From Methylobacterium sp. J-078 (GTDB taxonomy: Bacteria; Pseudomonadota; Alphaproteobacteria; Rhizobiales; Beijerinckiaceae), in contig NZ_JAKSYI010000033.1 of the NCBI RefSeq assembly GCF_022829285.1, forward strand, positions 1 through 64,000: a DNA stretch of 64,000 nucleotides. The letters run 5' to 3'. This document shows, one piece after another, positions 9,513 to 17,833 of this stretch. Positions within the stretch are counted from its first letter, which is position 1. Each line of letters starts with the position of its first letter. Both the position numbers and the translations under genes were made by a program. Below the pieces are notes generated by a model. The model was not told the DNA's origin, searched no databases, and saw only the letters and a list, made by a program, of their open reading frames with translations.

Positions 9513-10808
9513 TCAGGTCTGATCGACCGCGGCGGATTCGGGCTGCTGGGCGATCGCCTTCGTCTCGCCGGGGCCCGCCATCGCGCGGATGAACGCGGCG
9601 ATCCGGGGCGCAATCACGGTGCGGTAGCGCGAGCCGTTGAAGACGCCGTAATGCCCGACCCCCGTCTGCAGGTGATAGGCCTTCCGCTCGGCGGGCAGGT
9701 TCGGCGTCAGGTCCAGGGCCGCCAGCGTCTGGCCGACGCCGGAGATGTCGTCGTTCTCGCCCTCGACGGCGAGGATCGCGCAGGTGCGAATGGCGGAGAG
9801 ATCCACGCGGGCCCCCCGATGGATCATCGTGCCCTGCGGCAGGGCGTGGTCGACGAAGACCGTCTTTACGGTCTGGAGGTAGAACTCGGCGGTGAGGTCC
9901 ATCACCGCGAGGTACTCGTCGTAGAACTCGCGGTGCTTCTCCGCGGAATCGCCGTCGCCCTTCACGAGATGGTCGAACATCTCCGTATGGGCGTTGACGT
10001 GCCGGTCGAGGTTCATGGCCATGAAGCCCGAGAGCTGGAAGAAGCCCGGATAGACGCTGCGCCAAGCCCCCGGATACCCGGCCGGCACGGTGGTGATGCA
10101 GTTGCGCTCGAACCAGGCCGTGCCGCGCTCCTGAGCGAGGCAGTTCACGGCGGTGGGGGAGCGGCGGGTGTCGATGGGCCCGCCCATCAGGGTCATCGAG
10201 CGCGGCACCGGCTCGTAGCCCTGCGCCTCCATCACGGCGATCGCGGCCAGGACCGGGACCGCGGGCTGGCACACGGCCATGACGTGGAGATCGGGCCCCA
10301 GGTCGCGGAAGGCGTCTAGCAGGTAATCGATGTACGTGCCCAGATCGAAGCGCCCGGCCGTGAGAGGCACCATGCGGGCGTCGATCCAGTCGGTGATGAA
10401 GACCTGATGGCTCGGCAGCATCGCCTCGACGGTGCCCCGCAGAAGCGTGGCATAGTGGCCCGACATGGGCGCCACGATCAGGAGCTTGGGTTGTGCTTCG
10501 GCGGGGCCGTGCACGAAGCCTCGGTCGAAGGTGACGATGCGGCAGAACGGGCGCTCCCAGACCACGCGCTCGCTCACCGGCACGCTGACCCCGTCCACCT
10601 GCGTGGTGGCGAGGCCGAAGCTCGGCTTGCCGTAGCGCCGGGTCACCCGCTCGAACATCTCGCAGGCCGCCGCCACCGAGCGCGCGTAGGGGGAATAGGC
10701 CAGCGGATTGGCGGGATTCTGCAAGCTGTGCTTGGCCATGTCGGCGACGAGGCGCGCCGGCGTGGTCATGATCCGGGCCGCCTCATACCAGTAATAGGAC
10801 AGGTTCAC
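9513..10808 (-). CDS. phaZ: Intracellular poly(3-hydroxybutyrate) depolymerase
   Basis: PhaZ hydrolyses stored polyhydroxybutyrate in granules to release hydroxybutyrate. The 431-residue product has no signal peptide. It carries the intracellular-type active site in which cysteine replaces the usual serine nucleophile (C180 in VMAVCQPAV). The acid is probably at D353/D354 in EGENDDISG and the histidine is H386 in GVGHYGVFNG. These agree closely with the triad C183-D355-H388 reported for the Ralstonia (Cupriavidus) PhaZa1 type. The start is the GTG at 10808, preceded by a GGGGGGAG stretch; an upstream extension to 10961 is not credible. It is divergent from regB, sharing a 176-base promoter region. 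Confidence 0.93.
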   Translation of the reverse strand: MNLSYYWYEAARIMTTPARLVADMAKHSLQNPANPLAYSPYARSVAAACEMFERVTRRYGKPSFGLATTQVDGVSVPVSERVVWERPFCRIVTFDRGFVHGPAEAQPKLLIVAPMSGHYATLLRGTVEAMLPSHQVFITDWIDARMVPLTAGRFDLGTYIDYLLDAFRDLGPDLHVMAVCQPAVPVLAAIAVMEAQGYEPVPRSMTLMGGPIDTRRSPTAVNCLAQERGTAWFERNCITTVPAGYPGAWRSVYPGFFQLSGFMAMNLDRHVNAHTEMFDHLVKGDGDSAEKHREFYDEYLAVMDLTAEFYLQTVKTVFVDHALPQGTMIHRGARVDLSAIRTCAILAVEGENDDISGVGQTLAALDLTPNLPAERKAYHLQTGVGHYGVFNGSRYRTVIAPRIAAFIRAMAGPGETKAIAQQPESAAVDQT

Positions 10809-10984
10809 GCGCCGCTCCCCCCTTGTGCCGGTGCCGTGGTCCGTGCGGCGCGCGACGCACCGGTCCGGACCGAATCCCCGGCCTTCGTTCCCTTCGATTG
10901 AGAGCAAATGCAATCGCCGCGAGCGCCATGCAACGCCGATCCGGGGATGGACGCGAGACAACCAGGCCCTATCGTTTCCGGGAC

Positions 10985-12370
10985 ATGATCGACATGAGCA
11001 CCAGCGGCTTCGTCCGCGACGCCCGCCACCTGCGTCTCGACACGTTCGTGCGGCTGCGCTGGCTCGCGATCACCGGCCAGAGTGCGGCGGTGGTGGGCGC
11101 GCAGTTCGGCCTGGGGCTGCCCCTCCCCTTCGGCTGGTGCTTCCTCGTCATCGCAACCTCGTCCTGGCTGAACCTGGCGCTGCGCATCCGCTTCCCGGCG
11201 AGCTACCGCCTCAGCGACGATTCGGCTGCCCTGCTGCTCGCGTTCGACATCATCCAGCTCGCCGCCCTGCTGTTCCTCACGGGGGGACTGCAGAACCCGT
11301 TCTCGCTCTTGTTCCTGGCGCCCGTGCTGATCTCGGCCACCGCCCTGCCGCCGGAACGGACGCTCGCCCTCGGGCTTCTCGCCATCGGTCTCGCCACCCT
11401 CCTGGCCCTGGTGCACCGCCCGCTGCCCTGGTTCGCGGACGGACGGCTCGAACTGCCGTTCCTCTACATCTCCGGCATCTGGACCGCGATCCTGCTCGGC
11501 ACCGCCTTCACGGGCGTCTACGCCTGGAAGGTGGCGGAGGAGACGCGCCAGCTCGCCCAGGCCCTGGCCGCCACCGAGCTCGTGCTCGCCCGCGAGCAGC
11601 ACCTGTCGCAGCTCGACGGCCTCGCGGCGGCCGCCGCCCACGAACTCGGCACGCCGCTGGGCACCATCATGGTGGTGACGAAGGAACTGACCCGGCAGCT
11701 CGCGACCACCGCCAGCCCGGCCGTGCGCGAGGACCTCGCGCTGCTGCGCGATCAGGTCGACCGCTGCCGCGGCATCCTCGCGAAGCTGACCTCGCTGGAC
11801 AGCGACGAGGCCGGCTTCCTCCAGACAGTGAGTCTCAGCCACCTCGTGGAGGAACTGGTGGAGCCCCAGCGCGCCATGGGCATCCTCCTCGACGTCTCGA
11901 ACCACGGCGACGGGCCGGAGCCGGTATGCCGGCGCAATCCGGGCGTGATGTTCGGGCTCGGCAACATCGTCGACAATGCCGTAGACTTCGCGAGCGCGCG
12001 GGTCGTGATCGAGGCGCGCTGGACCCTGGAGCGGGTCTGGCTCGAGATCCGCGACGACGGCCCCGGCTTCTCCAGCGAAGTTCTGCTCCGGGCAGGCGAA
12101 CCCTACGTGACCACCCGCAGCCCCGACCGCTCGCGCAGTCCCGACAGCACGGGCGCGGGCCTCGGCCTCGGTCTCTTCATTGCCAAGACCCTGATCGAAC
12201 GCTCCGGTGCGCAGTTGACGTTGTCGAACGCCTCGCAATCCGGCGCCACGGGCGCCGTGGTGCGAATCAGCTGGGCCCGCCACATCTTCGAGCGGGACGC
12301 GATCACGCTGCATCACGCGCAATTGAGTCGTCCGCAACCCCTAACCGAAACCAGTGCGTCACCTATATAA
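10985..12370 (+). CDS. regB: Redox-sensing histidine kinase RegB/PrrB/ActS type
   Basis: RegB senses redox state through ubiquinone and a reactive cysteine and phosphorylates RegA. The 461-residue product has six predicted membrane helices in residues 25-185. The quinone-sensing motif GGLQNPF is at 100-106, the H-box AAAHELGTPLGT has phospho-acceptor H219, and a cysteine at 261 (VDRCRGIL) stands in the place of the redox cysteine of Rhodobacter RegB. The ATPase domain has N-box GNIVDNAVDF, G1 DDGPGF and G2 GAGLGLGLF. The ATG at 10985 was chosen; 10994 is an alternative. It is followed by regA 54 bases downstream. Confidence 0.94.
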   Translation: MIDMSTSGFVRDARHLRLDTFVRLRWLAITGQSAAVVGAQFGLGLPLPFGWCFLVIATSSWLNLALRIRFPASYRLSDDSAALLLAFDIIQLAALLFLTGGLQNPFSLLFLAPVLISATALPPERTLALGLLAIGLATLLALVHRPLPWFADGRLELPFLYISGIWTAILLGTAFTGVYAWKVAEETRQLAQALAATELVLAREQHLSQLDGLAAAAAHELGTPLGTIMVVTKELTRQLATTASPAVREDLALLRDQVDRCRGILAKLTSLDSDEAGFLQTVSLSHLVEELVEPQRAMGILLDVSNHGDGPEPVCRRNPGVMFGLGNIVDNAVDFASARVVIEARWTLERVWLEIRDDGPGFSSEVLLRAGEPYVTTRSPDRSRSPDSTGAGLGLGLFIAKTLIERSGAQLTLSNASQSGATGAVVRISWARHIFERDAITLHHAQLSRPQPLTETSASPI

Positions 12371-12371
12371 T
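12366..12371 (+). promoter_or_regulatory. Candidate -10 element upstream of regA
   Basis: A perfect TATAAT overlaps the regB stop codon 54 bases before the regA start. The matching -35 position (around 12342-12348) is poor, so this may be a weak extended -10 promoter or chance. It would let regA be expressed apart from regB. Confidence 0.25.
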
Positions 12372-12424
12372 GCAGCAATGAGAACTCAGACGACGATCGA
12401 TCAGGAATCACGGAGGAGCGTCGG

Positions 12425-13027
12425 ATGCTGACGCAGACTGGAACCACGGCGCCCGGCGCCGACATCGCGCAGCTTGCCGACAACGATCCCCTCGCGGCCT
12501 TTGCCGACCGCACCCTGTTGATCGTCGACGACGACAAGCCCTTCTCGACGCGGCTCGCCCGCGCCATGGAGATGCGCGGCTACGAAGTGCAGGTGGCCGA
12601 GAGCGTCGCCGACGGCGTCTCCATGGTCGACGCGCGACCGCCCGCCTTCGCCGTCATCGACATGCGGCTCGGGGACGGCAACGGCCTCGACGTGATCGCC
12701 CGCCTGAAGGAACGCCGACCCGAGGCGCGCGGCGTCATCCTGACGGGTTACGGCAACATCGCGACCGCCGTCACGGCGGTGAAGCTCGGCGCCTTCGACT
12801 ACCTCGCCAAGCCCGCCGACGCGGACGAGATCCACGGCACGCTCATGGCGCAGCCCGGCGAGCGGGCCGACCCGCCCGAGAACCCCATGTCGGCCGACCG
12901 GGTGCGTTGGGAGCACATCCAGCGCGTCTACGAACTCTGCGGTCGCAACGTCTCGGAGACGGCGCGACGCCTGAACATGCACCGCCGGACCCTCCAGCGC
13001 ATCCTGGCCAAGCGCGCCCCGCGCTGA
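12425..13027 (+). CDS. regA: Redox response regulator RegA/PrrA/ActR type
   Basis: RegA is the DNA-binding partner of RegB and controls respiration, carbon and nitrogen metabolism in response to redox state. The 200-residue product has a receiver domain with acidic pocket D35-D37, phospho-acceptor D79 (AVIDMRLGDGNG) and lysine in YLAKPAD. The proline-containing linker PPENPMSADRVRWEHIQR is typical of the family, and the Fis-type helix-turn-helix SETARRLNMHRRTLQRILAK is the nearly invariant RegA DNA-binding helix. GGAGGAG lies 8 bases upstream of the ATG. A strong hairpin terminator follows the stop. Confidence 0.96.
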   Translation: MLTQTGTTAPGADIAQLADNDPLAAFADRTLLIVDDDKPFSTRLARAMEMRGYEVQVAESVADGVSMVDARPPAFAVIDMRLGDGNGLDVIARLKERRPEARGVILTGYGNIATAVTAVKLGAFDYLAKPADADEIHGTLMAQPGERADPPENPMSADRVRWEHIQRVYELCGRNVSETARRLNMHRRTLQRILAKRAPR

Positions 13028-13048
13028 GGTCAGGCCTCGACGAACCGG

Positions 13049-13097
13049 AAGGGCGACGTTGCGCGACCGATGCGGTTCGCGCTACGTCGCCCTTTCT
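13049..13097 (+). terminator. Hairpin terminator after regA
   Basis: An 11-base perfect inverted repeat (AAGGGCGACGT with ACGTCGCCCTT) encloses a second nearly perfect stem (GCGCGACC with GGTTCGCGC) and is followed by TTTCTCC. It lies 21 bases after the regA stop and is a likely Rho-independent terminator. Confidence 0.75.
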
Positions 13098-13151
13098 CCG
13101 TTCGGCGCCGGGGAAGCCTGAGCGCCGGACCGGCCATGGGACGAGTCAGCT

Positions 13152-13388
13152 GTGAACACGCGCAACCTCATCACCATCCTCAGCATGATGGTGCTCGTCG
13201 GCACGGAAGTCTTCGCCGTCGCGATCGCGGCGGGCTGGGCGCTGGCCGGACTGTTTGACCTCGGGGACACGGTCGGCCACGTGCTGATGGCCGTCTTCAG
13301 CGTCGGGGCGGCCTGGGTGATGCTGCAATTGTGGCGCCGGGCCACCAGCATCGAGCCCCTGCGCGATTCCGCCTCGAAGACGCGCTGA
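13152..13388 (+). CDS. Small two-helix inner-membrane protein
   Basis: The GTG at 13152 gives 78 residues that consist almost only of two hydrophobic segments: residues 5-32 (MMVLVGTEVFAVAIAAGWAL) and 38-60 (VGHVLMAVFSVGAAWVML). A short basic tail follows. The clean two-helix architecture supports a real gene, but no family was recognised. It is flanked by the regA terminator upstream. A perfect 16-base palindrome (13397-13412) just after the stop may act as its 3' hairpin. Confidence 0.6.
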   Translation: MNTRNLITILSMMVLVGTEVFAVAIAAGWALAGLFDLGDTVGHVLMAVFSVGAAWVMLQLWRRATSIEPLRDSASKTR

Positions 13389-13536
13389 GCGCGGTCGGGG
13401 CGGATCGATCCGCCGATCCTTCCTGGGTCCGGCGGCCCCGGGGCCGTTTCGCGTTGCCTGAGGCGCATTTCCCGATTATCGCCAGGGTGCCCTGACCCGA
13501 GCCGGGGTGCCCCGACATCAGATCGAGTCCGATCCC

Positions 13537-13776
13537 ATGAAAGCACGCATCATCGTCACCCTGAAGACCGGCGTGCTGGACCCGCAGGGCAAGGCGATCG
13601 AAGCGGCCCTGACGTCCTTCGGCCTCACCGGCATCGACGGCGTGCGCCAGGGTAAGGTCTTCGACGTCGAGATCGCGGGCGACGACCGCGCGGCGGCCGA
13701 GGCGACCCTGAAGAGCGCCTGCGAGAAGCTTCTCGCCAACACCGTCGTCGAGAACTACGCCATCGAGATCGCCTGA
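13537..13776 (+). CDS. purS: Phosphoribosylformylglycinamidine synthase subunit PurS
   Basis: PurS is the small subunit that bridges PurL and PurQ in FGAM synthase, the fourth step of purine synthesis in organisms with the three-subunit enzyme. The 79-residue product starts MKARIIVTLKTGVLDPQGKA and keeps the family hallmarks GVLDPQG and VRQGKVFDVE. The ATG at 13537 is preferred to an upstream frame opening at 13507. Its TGA overlaps the purQ ATG by one base (TGATG), so translation of the two subunits is probably coupled. purL is not in the window. Confidence 0.95.
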   Translation: MKARIIVTLKTGVLDPQGKAIEAALTSFGLTGIDGVRQGKVFDVEIAGDDRAAAEATLKSACEKLLANTVVENYAIEIA

Positions 13777-14456
13777 TGCGCGCCGCCATCATCGTCTTCC
13801 CGGGCTCCAACCGCGACGCGGACGTGGCCCGGGCCCTAACCCGATCGGGGGCCGAGGTCGTCAAGGTCTGGCACGCCGACACCGCGTTGCCGGCCGGCAC
13901 CGATCTCGCCGTGCTGCCCGGCGGTTTCTCCTACGGCGATTATCTGCGCTGCGGCGCCATCGCGGGCCGCGCGGCGGCGATGGACGCGGTGCGCGCCCAC
14001 GCGGCGCGGGGTGGCCTCGTGCTCGGCATCTGCAACGGTTTTCAGATCCTGTGCGAATCGGGCCTCTTGCCCGGCGTGCTGATGCGCAACGTCGACCGGC
14101 GCTTCATCTGCCATCGCCAGTTGCTCCGGGTGGAGCGGGCCGACACGCGGTTCACCTCGGCCTACGCGCCGAACCAGGTGATCGACGTCTGCGTGGCGCA
14201 CGGCGAGGGTAACTACTTCGCGGATGCCGACACCATTGCGCGCCTGGAGGGCGACGGCCGGGTGGCCTTCCGCTACTCGGACGCCGCCGGCAACCTGACG
14301 GTGGATGCGAACCGCAACGGCTCGCTGAACTCCATCGCGGGCATCTACTCCGAGAAGCTCAACGTGCTCGGCCTGATGCCGCACCCGGAGAACTTCGTGG
14401 AGGATCTCGTCGGCGGCACGGACGGGCGCGGCCTGTTCGAGAGCCTGGCGGCGTAA
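13776..14456 (+). CDS. purQ: Phosphoribosylformylglycinamidine synthase subunit PurQ
   Basis: PurQ is the class I glutamine amidotransferase subunit that feeds ammonia to PurL. The 226-residue product has the nucleophile cysteine in GLVLGICNGFQIL, an upstream PGGFSYGDYLRCGAIA oxyanion region and the His/Glu pair near the C-terminus in LMPHPENFVED. The length is normal for the family. It is translationally coupled to purS and followed by a nested inverted repeat. Confidence 0.96.
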   Translation: MRAAIIVFPGSNRDADVARALTRSGAEVVKVWHADTALPAGTDLAVLPGGFSYGDYLRCGAIAGRAAAMDAVRAHAARGGLVLGICNGFQILCESGLLPGVLMRNVDRRFICHRQLLRVERADTRFTSAYAPNQVIDVCVAHGEGNYFADADTIARLEGDGRVAFRYSDAAGNLTVDANRNGSLNSIAGIYSEKLNVLGLMPHPENFVEDLVGGTDGRGLFESLAA

Positions 14457-14465
14457 GCCATCCGA

Positions 14466-14591
14466 CCCTCCCCCCTCTGCGGGGAATGGTGGTCGCGAAG
14501 TGACCGGGAGAGGGGAAGCCCTCTCCGGATATGGCGCACCCCTCATCCGACCCGCTGACGCGGGCCACCTTCTCCCGCAGAGGGGAGAAGG
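14466..14591. repeat. Nested intergenic inverted repeat
   Basis: A 27-base outer arm at 14466-14492 pairs with its near-complement at 14565-14591 (shared core CCCCTCTGCGGG). Between them an inner perfect stem GGAGAGGG/CCCTCTCC is formed. The element fills almost the whole gap between the convergent purQ and apt genes. It has the form of a dispersed palindromic (REP-like) element and may also terminate both genes. Confidence 0.7.
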
Positions 14592-14603
14592 ATCGATCTG
14601 GCC

Positions 14604-15149
14604 TCAGTGCCCGTCGAATTCCATCAGCGTCCGCACCGGCACGTCGAGGTCGCGCAGCTTCTGCGCACCGCCGATCTCCGGCAGGTCGATGACGAAGCAG
14701 GCCGCCACCACCTCGGCGCCGATCCGGCGCAGCAGGTTCACCGCCGCGCAGGCCGTACCGCCGGTGGCGATGAGGTCGTCCACCAGCAGCACCCGGTCAC
14801 CCGGCTTGATGGCGTCGACGTGGATTTCCATCTCGTCGGTGCCGTATTCCAGCGCGTAGGCGATCGAGACGGTCTTGTGGGGCAGCTTGCCCTTCTTGCG
14901 GATCGGCACGAAGCCCGAGGAGAGCTGGTGCGCCACCGCGCCGCCGAGGATGAAGCCCCGCGCCTCGATGCCCGCCACCTGATCGATCCGCCCGCCCGCA
15001 TAGGGATGCACCAGGGCGTCCACCGCCCGCCGGAAGGCCCGGGGATCGCTGAGCAGCGTGGTGATGTCCCGGAAGATGATGCCGGGCTTCGGGTAATCCG
15101 GAATCGAGCGGATCGAGTCCTTGAGCGCGATGTGGCGGCGCGGTTCCAT
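14604..15149 (-). CDS. apt: Adenine phosphoribosyltransferase
   Basis: Apt salvages adenine by joining it to PRPP to make AMP. The 181-residue product has the usual family layout: [19 protein letters not shown] near residue 15, the [11 protein letters not shown] adenine-side loop, [10 protein letters not shown], and the PRPP-binding motif [14 protein letters not shown]. The cytosolic protein is of normal length (about 180). It is followed by the purine genes on the opposite strand, so it fits a purine metabolism neighbourhood without sharing an operon. Confidence 0.96.
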   Translation of the reverse strand: MEPRRHIALKDSIRSIPDYPKPGIIFRDITTLLSDPRAFRRAVDALVHPYAGGRIDQVAGIEARGFILGGAVAHQLSSGFVPIRKKGKLPHKTVSIAYALEYGTDEMEIHVDAIKPGDRVLLVDDLIATGGTACAAVNLLRRIGAEVVAACFVIDLPEIGGAQKLRDLDVPVRTLMEFDGH

Positions 15150-15186
15150 GCGGGCCTCTCAGGAGGGTTTCGGGAGGTCGGGGCGA

Positions 15187-15981
15187 TCAGGCGTTGGCGC
15201 GGCGCAGGATCTTGACGAGTTCGCCGTGCAGGATCTCGTTGCCGCAGGCGACCGAGCGGGCCGCCAGGGGCTCGGCGCCTCCGTCCGCGCTGGTGACGAA
15301 GCCGCCGGCCTCCCGCACCAGGATGATGCCCGCCGCGATGTCCCAGGTCTGCAGGTCGCGCTCCCAGTAGAGGTCGGAGCGGCCGCAGGCGACGTAGGCG
15401 AGGTCGAGGGCGGCCGAGCCGAAGCGGCGGGCGCCGCCGCTCACGGCCATCACCGCCGCGACCTCGCGCAGGAGCTTGGGATGGTCGCCGCGCCCGAGAT
15501 AGGGCGAGCCGTAGGCGATCAGGGCGTCGGCCATGTCGGTGCGGCCGGACACGCGCAGGCGGCGGTTGTTGAGATAGGCGCCCTTGCCGCGCTCGGCCAC
15601 GAACAGCTCGTCCTTGGCCGGATCGTAGACCACCCCGGCCACGATCTGGCCTTCCCGTTCGAGGCCGACCGAGATCGCGAAGTGCGGGATGCCGTGCAGG
15701 AAGTTCGTGGTGCCGTCGAGGGGGTCGACGTGCCAAGTGTGGCTCTTGTCCGCGCCCTCGACGATTCCGGACTCTTCCAAGACCAGTCCGTAGCCGGGCC
15801 GCGCCTTCATCAGGGCGTCGCGCAGCACTTCCTCGGCCTTGCGGTCGGCGGCCGAGACGAAGTTGCCCGGGCCCTTGCGGGAGACCTGAAGGTTCTCGAT
15901 CTCGCCGTAGTCACGCTTGAGGCCGCGGGCGGCCTTGCGGACGGCATCGACCATCACGGTCATGAGGGGTGAACTAATCAT
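15187..15981 (-). CDS. Inositol monophosphatase family protein (SuhB-like)
   Basis: The 264-residue product is a Mg2+-dependent, Li+-sensitive phosphatase of the IMPase/FBPase superfamily. Motif 1 is WHVDPLDGTTNFLHGIPHFA with the metal-binding D-x-L-D-G-T. The metal-site acid upstream is in LEESG, and motif 2 is WDIAAGIILVREAGG. In bacteria such enzymes act on myo-inositol-1-phosphate, histidinol phosphate or related compounds; the exact substrate cannot be read from sequence. It lies upstream of apt with 37 bases between them, so co-transcription is possible. Confidence 0.92.
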   Translation of the reverse strand: MISSPLMTVMVDAVRKAARGLKRDYGEIENLQVSRKGPGNFVSAADRKAEEVLRDALMKARPGYGLVLEESGIVEGADKSHTWHVDPLDGTTNFLHGIPHFAISVGLEREGQIVAGVVYDPAKDELFVAERGKGAYLNNRRLRVSGRTDMADALIAYGSPYLGRGDHPKLLREVAAVMAVSGGARRFGSAALDLAYVACGRSDLYWERDLQTWDIAAGIILVREAGGFVTSADGGAEPLAARSVACGNEILHGELVKILRRANA

Positions 15982-16127
15982 CGATCTTCAGGTCCAAGCC
16001 GTTTCAAAGAACGCCGTTTGCGAGAGCGTCGAGGCGGAACGCGCCGCGTCGCGCACGAATTCGCGCCGCCATAGCACGTTTGCGCGCCGGCTCACCCCTC
16101 GCGAATGCGGGTCTGACCCGAGCGAGC

Positions 16128-17168
16128 CTATTTGACGTTGGCGCGCTCGGCGGCCAGGGCCTCGGCCCGCTGACGCTCCTCGGCGGGCAGATTCTTCAGG
16201 TTGTCGTCGAGCCAGGGGTCGGACAATCCTTGGGCGGAGGCCGCGAGGTTCCAGGCCGCGGCCTCGACGACGTTCTTCTGGACGCCGCGTCCCACCACGA
16301 AGAGGCGCGCGGCCCGGTTCTGGGCGATCGCGTTGCCGCGCGCGGCCGCGTGCAGGAAGTAGCGCGCGGCGCGCGCCTCGTCCTTGGGCAGGCCGGTGCC
16401 GTTGAAGAGCAGGATGGCGAACTCGACTTCGCCGGCCAGATCGCCGTTGTCTGCCGCGCGCCGGAACCACTCCGCCGCCTGGCTCGCATCCTTGGGCACG
16501 CCGCGCCCCTGGAGATAGAGCACGCCGAGATCGTGCTGGGCGGCCCCGATCTCGCCCTCGGCCGCCTTGCGGAACAGGGTCGCGGCCCGCGCCTGATCCG
16601 GCTCGGTGCCGGTACCGAGCAGGATCAGGGCGAGGTTGTAGGCGGCGGTGGTGTCGCCCTTCTCCGCGGCCTGCTCGAGCCACTGGCGCCCGGCCTTCAT
16701 GTCCTTGGCGCCGCCACGCCCGTCGATGGACATCAGCCCGAGGGAGGCCATGGCGTGAACGTCGCCCTGGGCCGCGGCGAGGCGGTACCATTCGGCGGCC
16801 TTGACCGGGTCCTGCTTGACGCCGAGCCCCTGGTTGTAGAGCTCGCCGAGCAGCGTCATCGCCGCCGCGTCCTTCGGATCGGCCGCGATCCGCTTCGTCG
16901 CCTCGCGGAACGCGGTGGTGTACTGGCCGCGCTGGTAGGCTCCGAAGGCCGCGTCGACGGGCTTGTCGCCGGGCTTGGCCACCAGGGGCGCGATCCGCAT
17001 GGCGCTCGGAGTATAGGGCGTCGGCAATTCCTTCAGGGGCGCCTTGAACACCTCCCGCGTCACCGGCTTGGCCGCCTCGGGCGATTGCGTCGTGGCCGCC
17101 AGCGCGCCCGAGGTGAGGAGGGCCAGGGCGACAGGCCCGAAGATGAGGAGCCCGCGCGGCACCCTCAC
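16128..17168 (-). CDS. SEL1-like tetratricopeptide repeat protein
   Basis: The protein of 346 residues starts at a GTG (17168) that overlaps the stop of the ThiE-like gene, and it has an N-terminal signal sequence (LLIFGPVALALLTSGALA). From about residue 75 it is made of SEL1-type TPR repeats of about 36 residues, for example AAEWYRLAAAQGDVHAMASL and GRQWLEQAAEKGDTTAAYNL, with at least five units. Such solenoids bind partner proteins, often in the periplasm or cell envelope; no partner can be named. The overlap suggests it is the last gene of the gap-pgk-fba-thiE-like run. Confidence 0.85.
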   Translation of the reverse strand: MRVPRGLLIFGPVALALLTSGALAATTQSPEAAKPVTREVFKAPLKELPTPYTPSAMRIAPLVAKPGDKPVDAAFGAYQRGQYTTAFREATKRIAADPKDAAAMTLLGELYNQGLGVKQDPVKAAEWYRLAAAQGDVHAMASLGLMSIDGRGGAKDMKAGRQWLEQAAEKGDTTAAYNLALILLGTGTEPDQARAATLFRKAAEGEIGAAQHDLGVLYLQGRGVPKDASQAAEWFRRAADNGDLAGEVEFAILLFNGTGLPKDEARAARYFLHAAARGNAIAQNRAARLFVVGRGVQKNVVEAAAWNLAASAQGLSDPWLDDNLKNLPAEERQRAEALAAERANVK

Positions 17169-17821
17169 GAATCCGCCTCCCCGGCGGCTGTCACCTGCGC
17201 CTGGATCCCGGCCACGTCCGCCCCCAGCCAAAGGGCGCTCTCCAGACCGAGGAACTCGGCCCGGGTGGCCAGGATCGGTCCGACCTGCTCGGGCGCATGG
17301 GCCACGGCGATGCAGGGCGTCTCGAAGATTTCGGTCCACCAGGTCGCGCGCTCGATGACCGTCTCGGCATCCGGCGCGACGCCGTCGGCGTAGAGGCCGC
17401 CGAACATCACGTAGTCGACGCCCGCCTCGCCGGCCTCCATCGCGGCGTGGCGCTGCTCGTGGCCGCCCGCCCCGAGGATGCGTCCGTCGTCGAGCCGATC
17501 CCGCAGCTCGCGCAGGGTGCCGTCGCGCGGCTTGTCGATATGGACACCATCGGCCCCGCCCCGCGCCGAGACGCTGACGAGGTCCCCGGGAAAGCCCGCG
17601 CAGGCGACGATCACGGCCGCGCCCGCCGCTTGCGCGGCCGGCGCCAGGCGCTTGACCAGATTGACGAGGCTGCGCTCGTCGGACGGGGCGAGCCGCAGCA
17701 GCACGGCCGCGACGTCGCCGGCCGCGCAGGCGGCCGCGATGCCCGCCCCGAGGGTATCGGCGTCACCGGCCTCGACCCGGTGGGGGCTGAGCAGGGCGAG
17801 GCGGGTACGGGGTTCCGACAT
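17165..17821 (-). CDS. Thiamine phosphate synthase-like protein
   Basis: The 218-residue product belongs to the ThiE/TenI superfamily of TIM-barrel proteins. It keeps RLALLSPHRVEAGDADTL at the N-terminus, GGADGVHIDKPRDG (equivalent to the ThiE GVHLGQED strand) and GVDYVMFGGLYADGV (equivalent to the ADYIGFGPVF strand). It lacks the T-x-TK loop that holds the diphosphate in true ThiE, and GxSxH is replaced by GAGGHEQ. It may be a paralogue with another role, so thiamine synthesis is not certain. It sits 12 bases after fba and overlaps the SEL1 gene. Confidence 0.75.
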   Translation of the reverse strand: MSEPRTRLALLSPHRVEAGDADTLGAGIAAACAAGDVAAVLLRLAPSDERSLVNLVKRLAPAAQAAGAAVIVACAGFPGDLVSVSARGGADGVHIDKPRDGTLRELRDRLDDGRILGAGGHEQRHAAMEAGEAGVDYVMFGGLYADGVAPDAETVIERATWWTEIFETPCIAVAHAPEQVGPILATRAEFLGLESALWLGADVAGIQAQVTAAGEADS

Positions 17822-17833
17822 CAGGGTTCCGCT

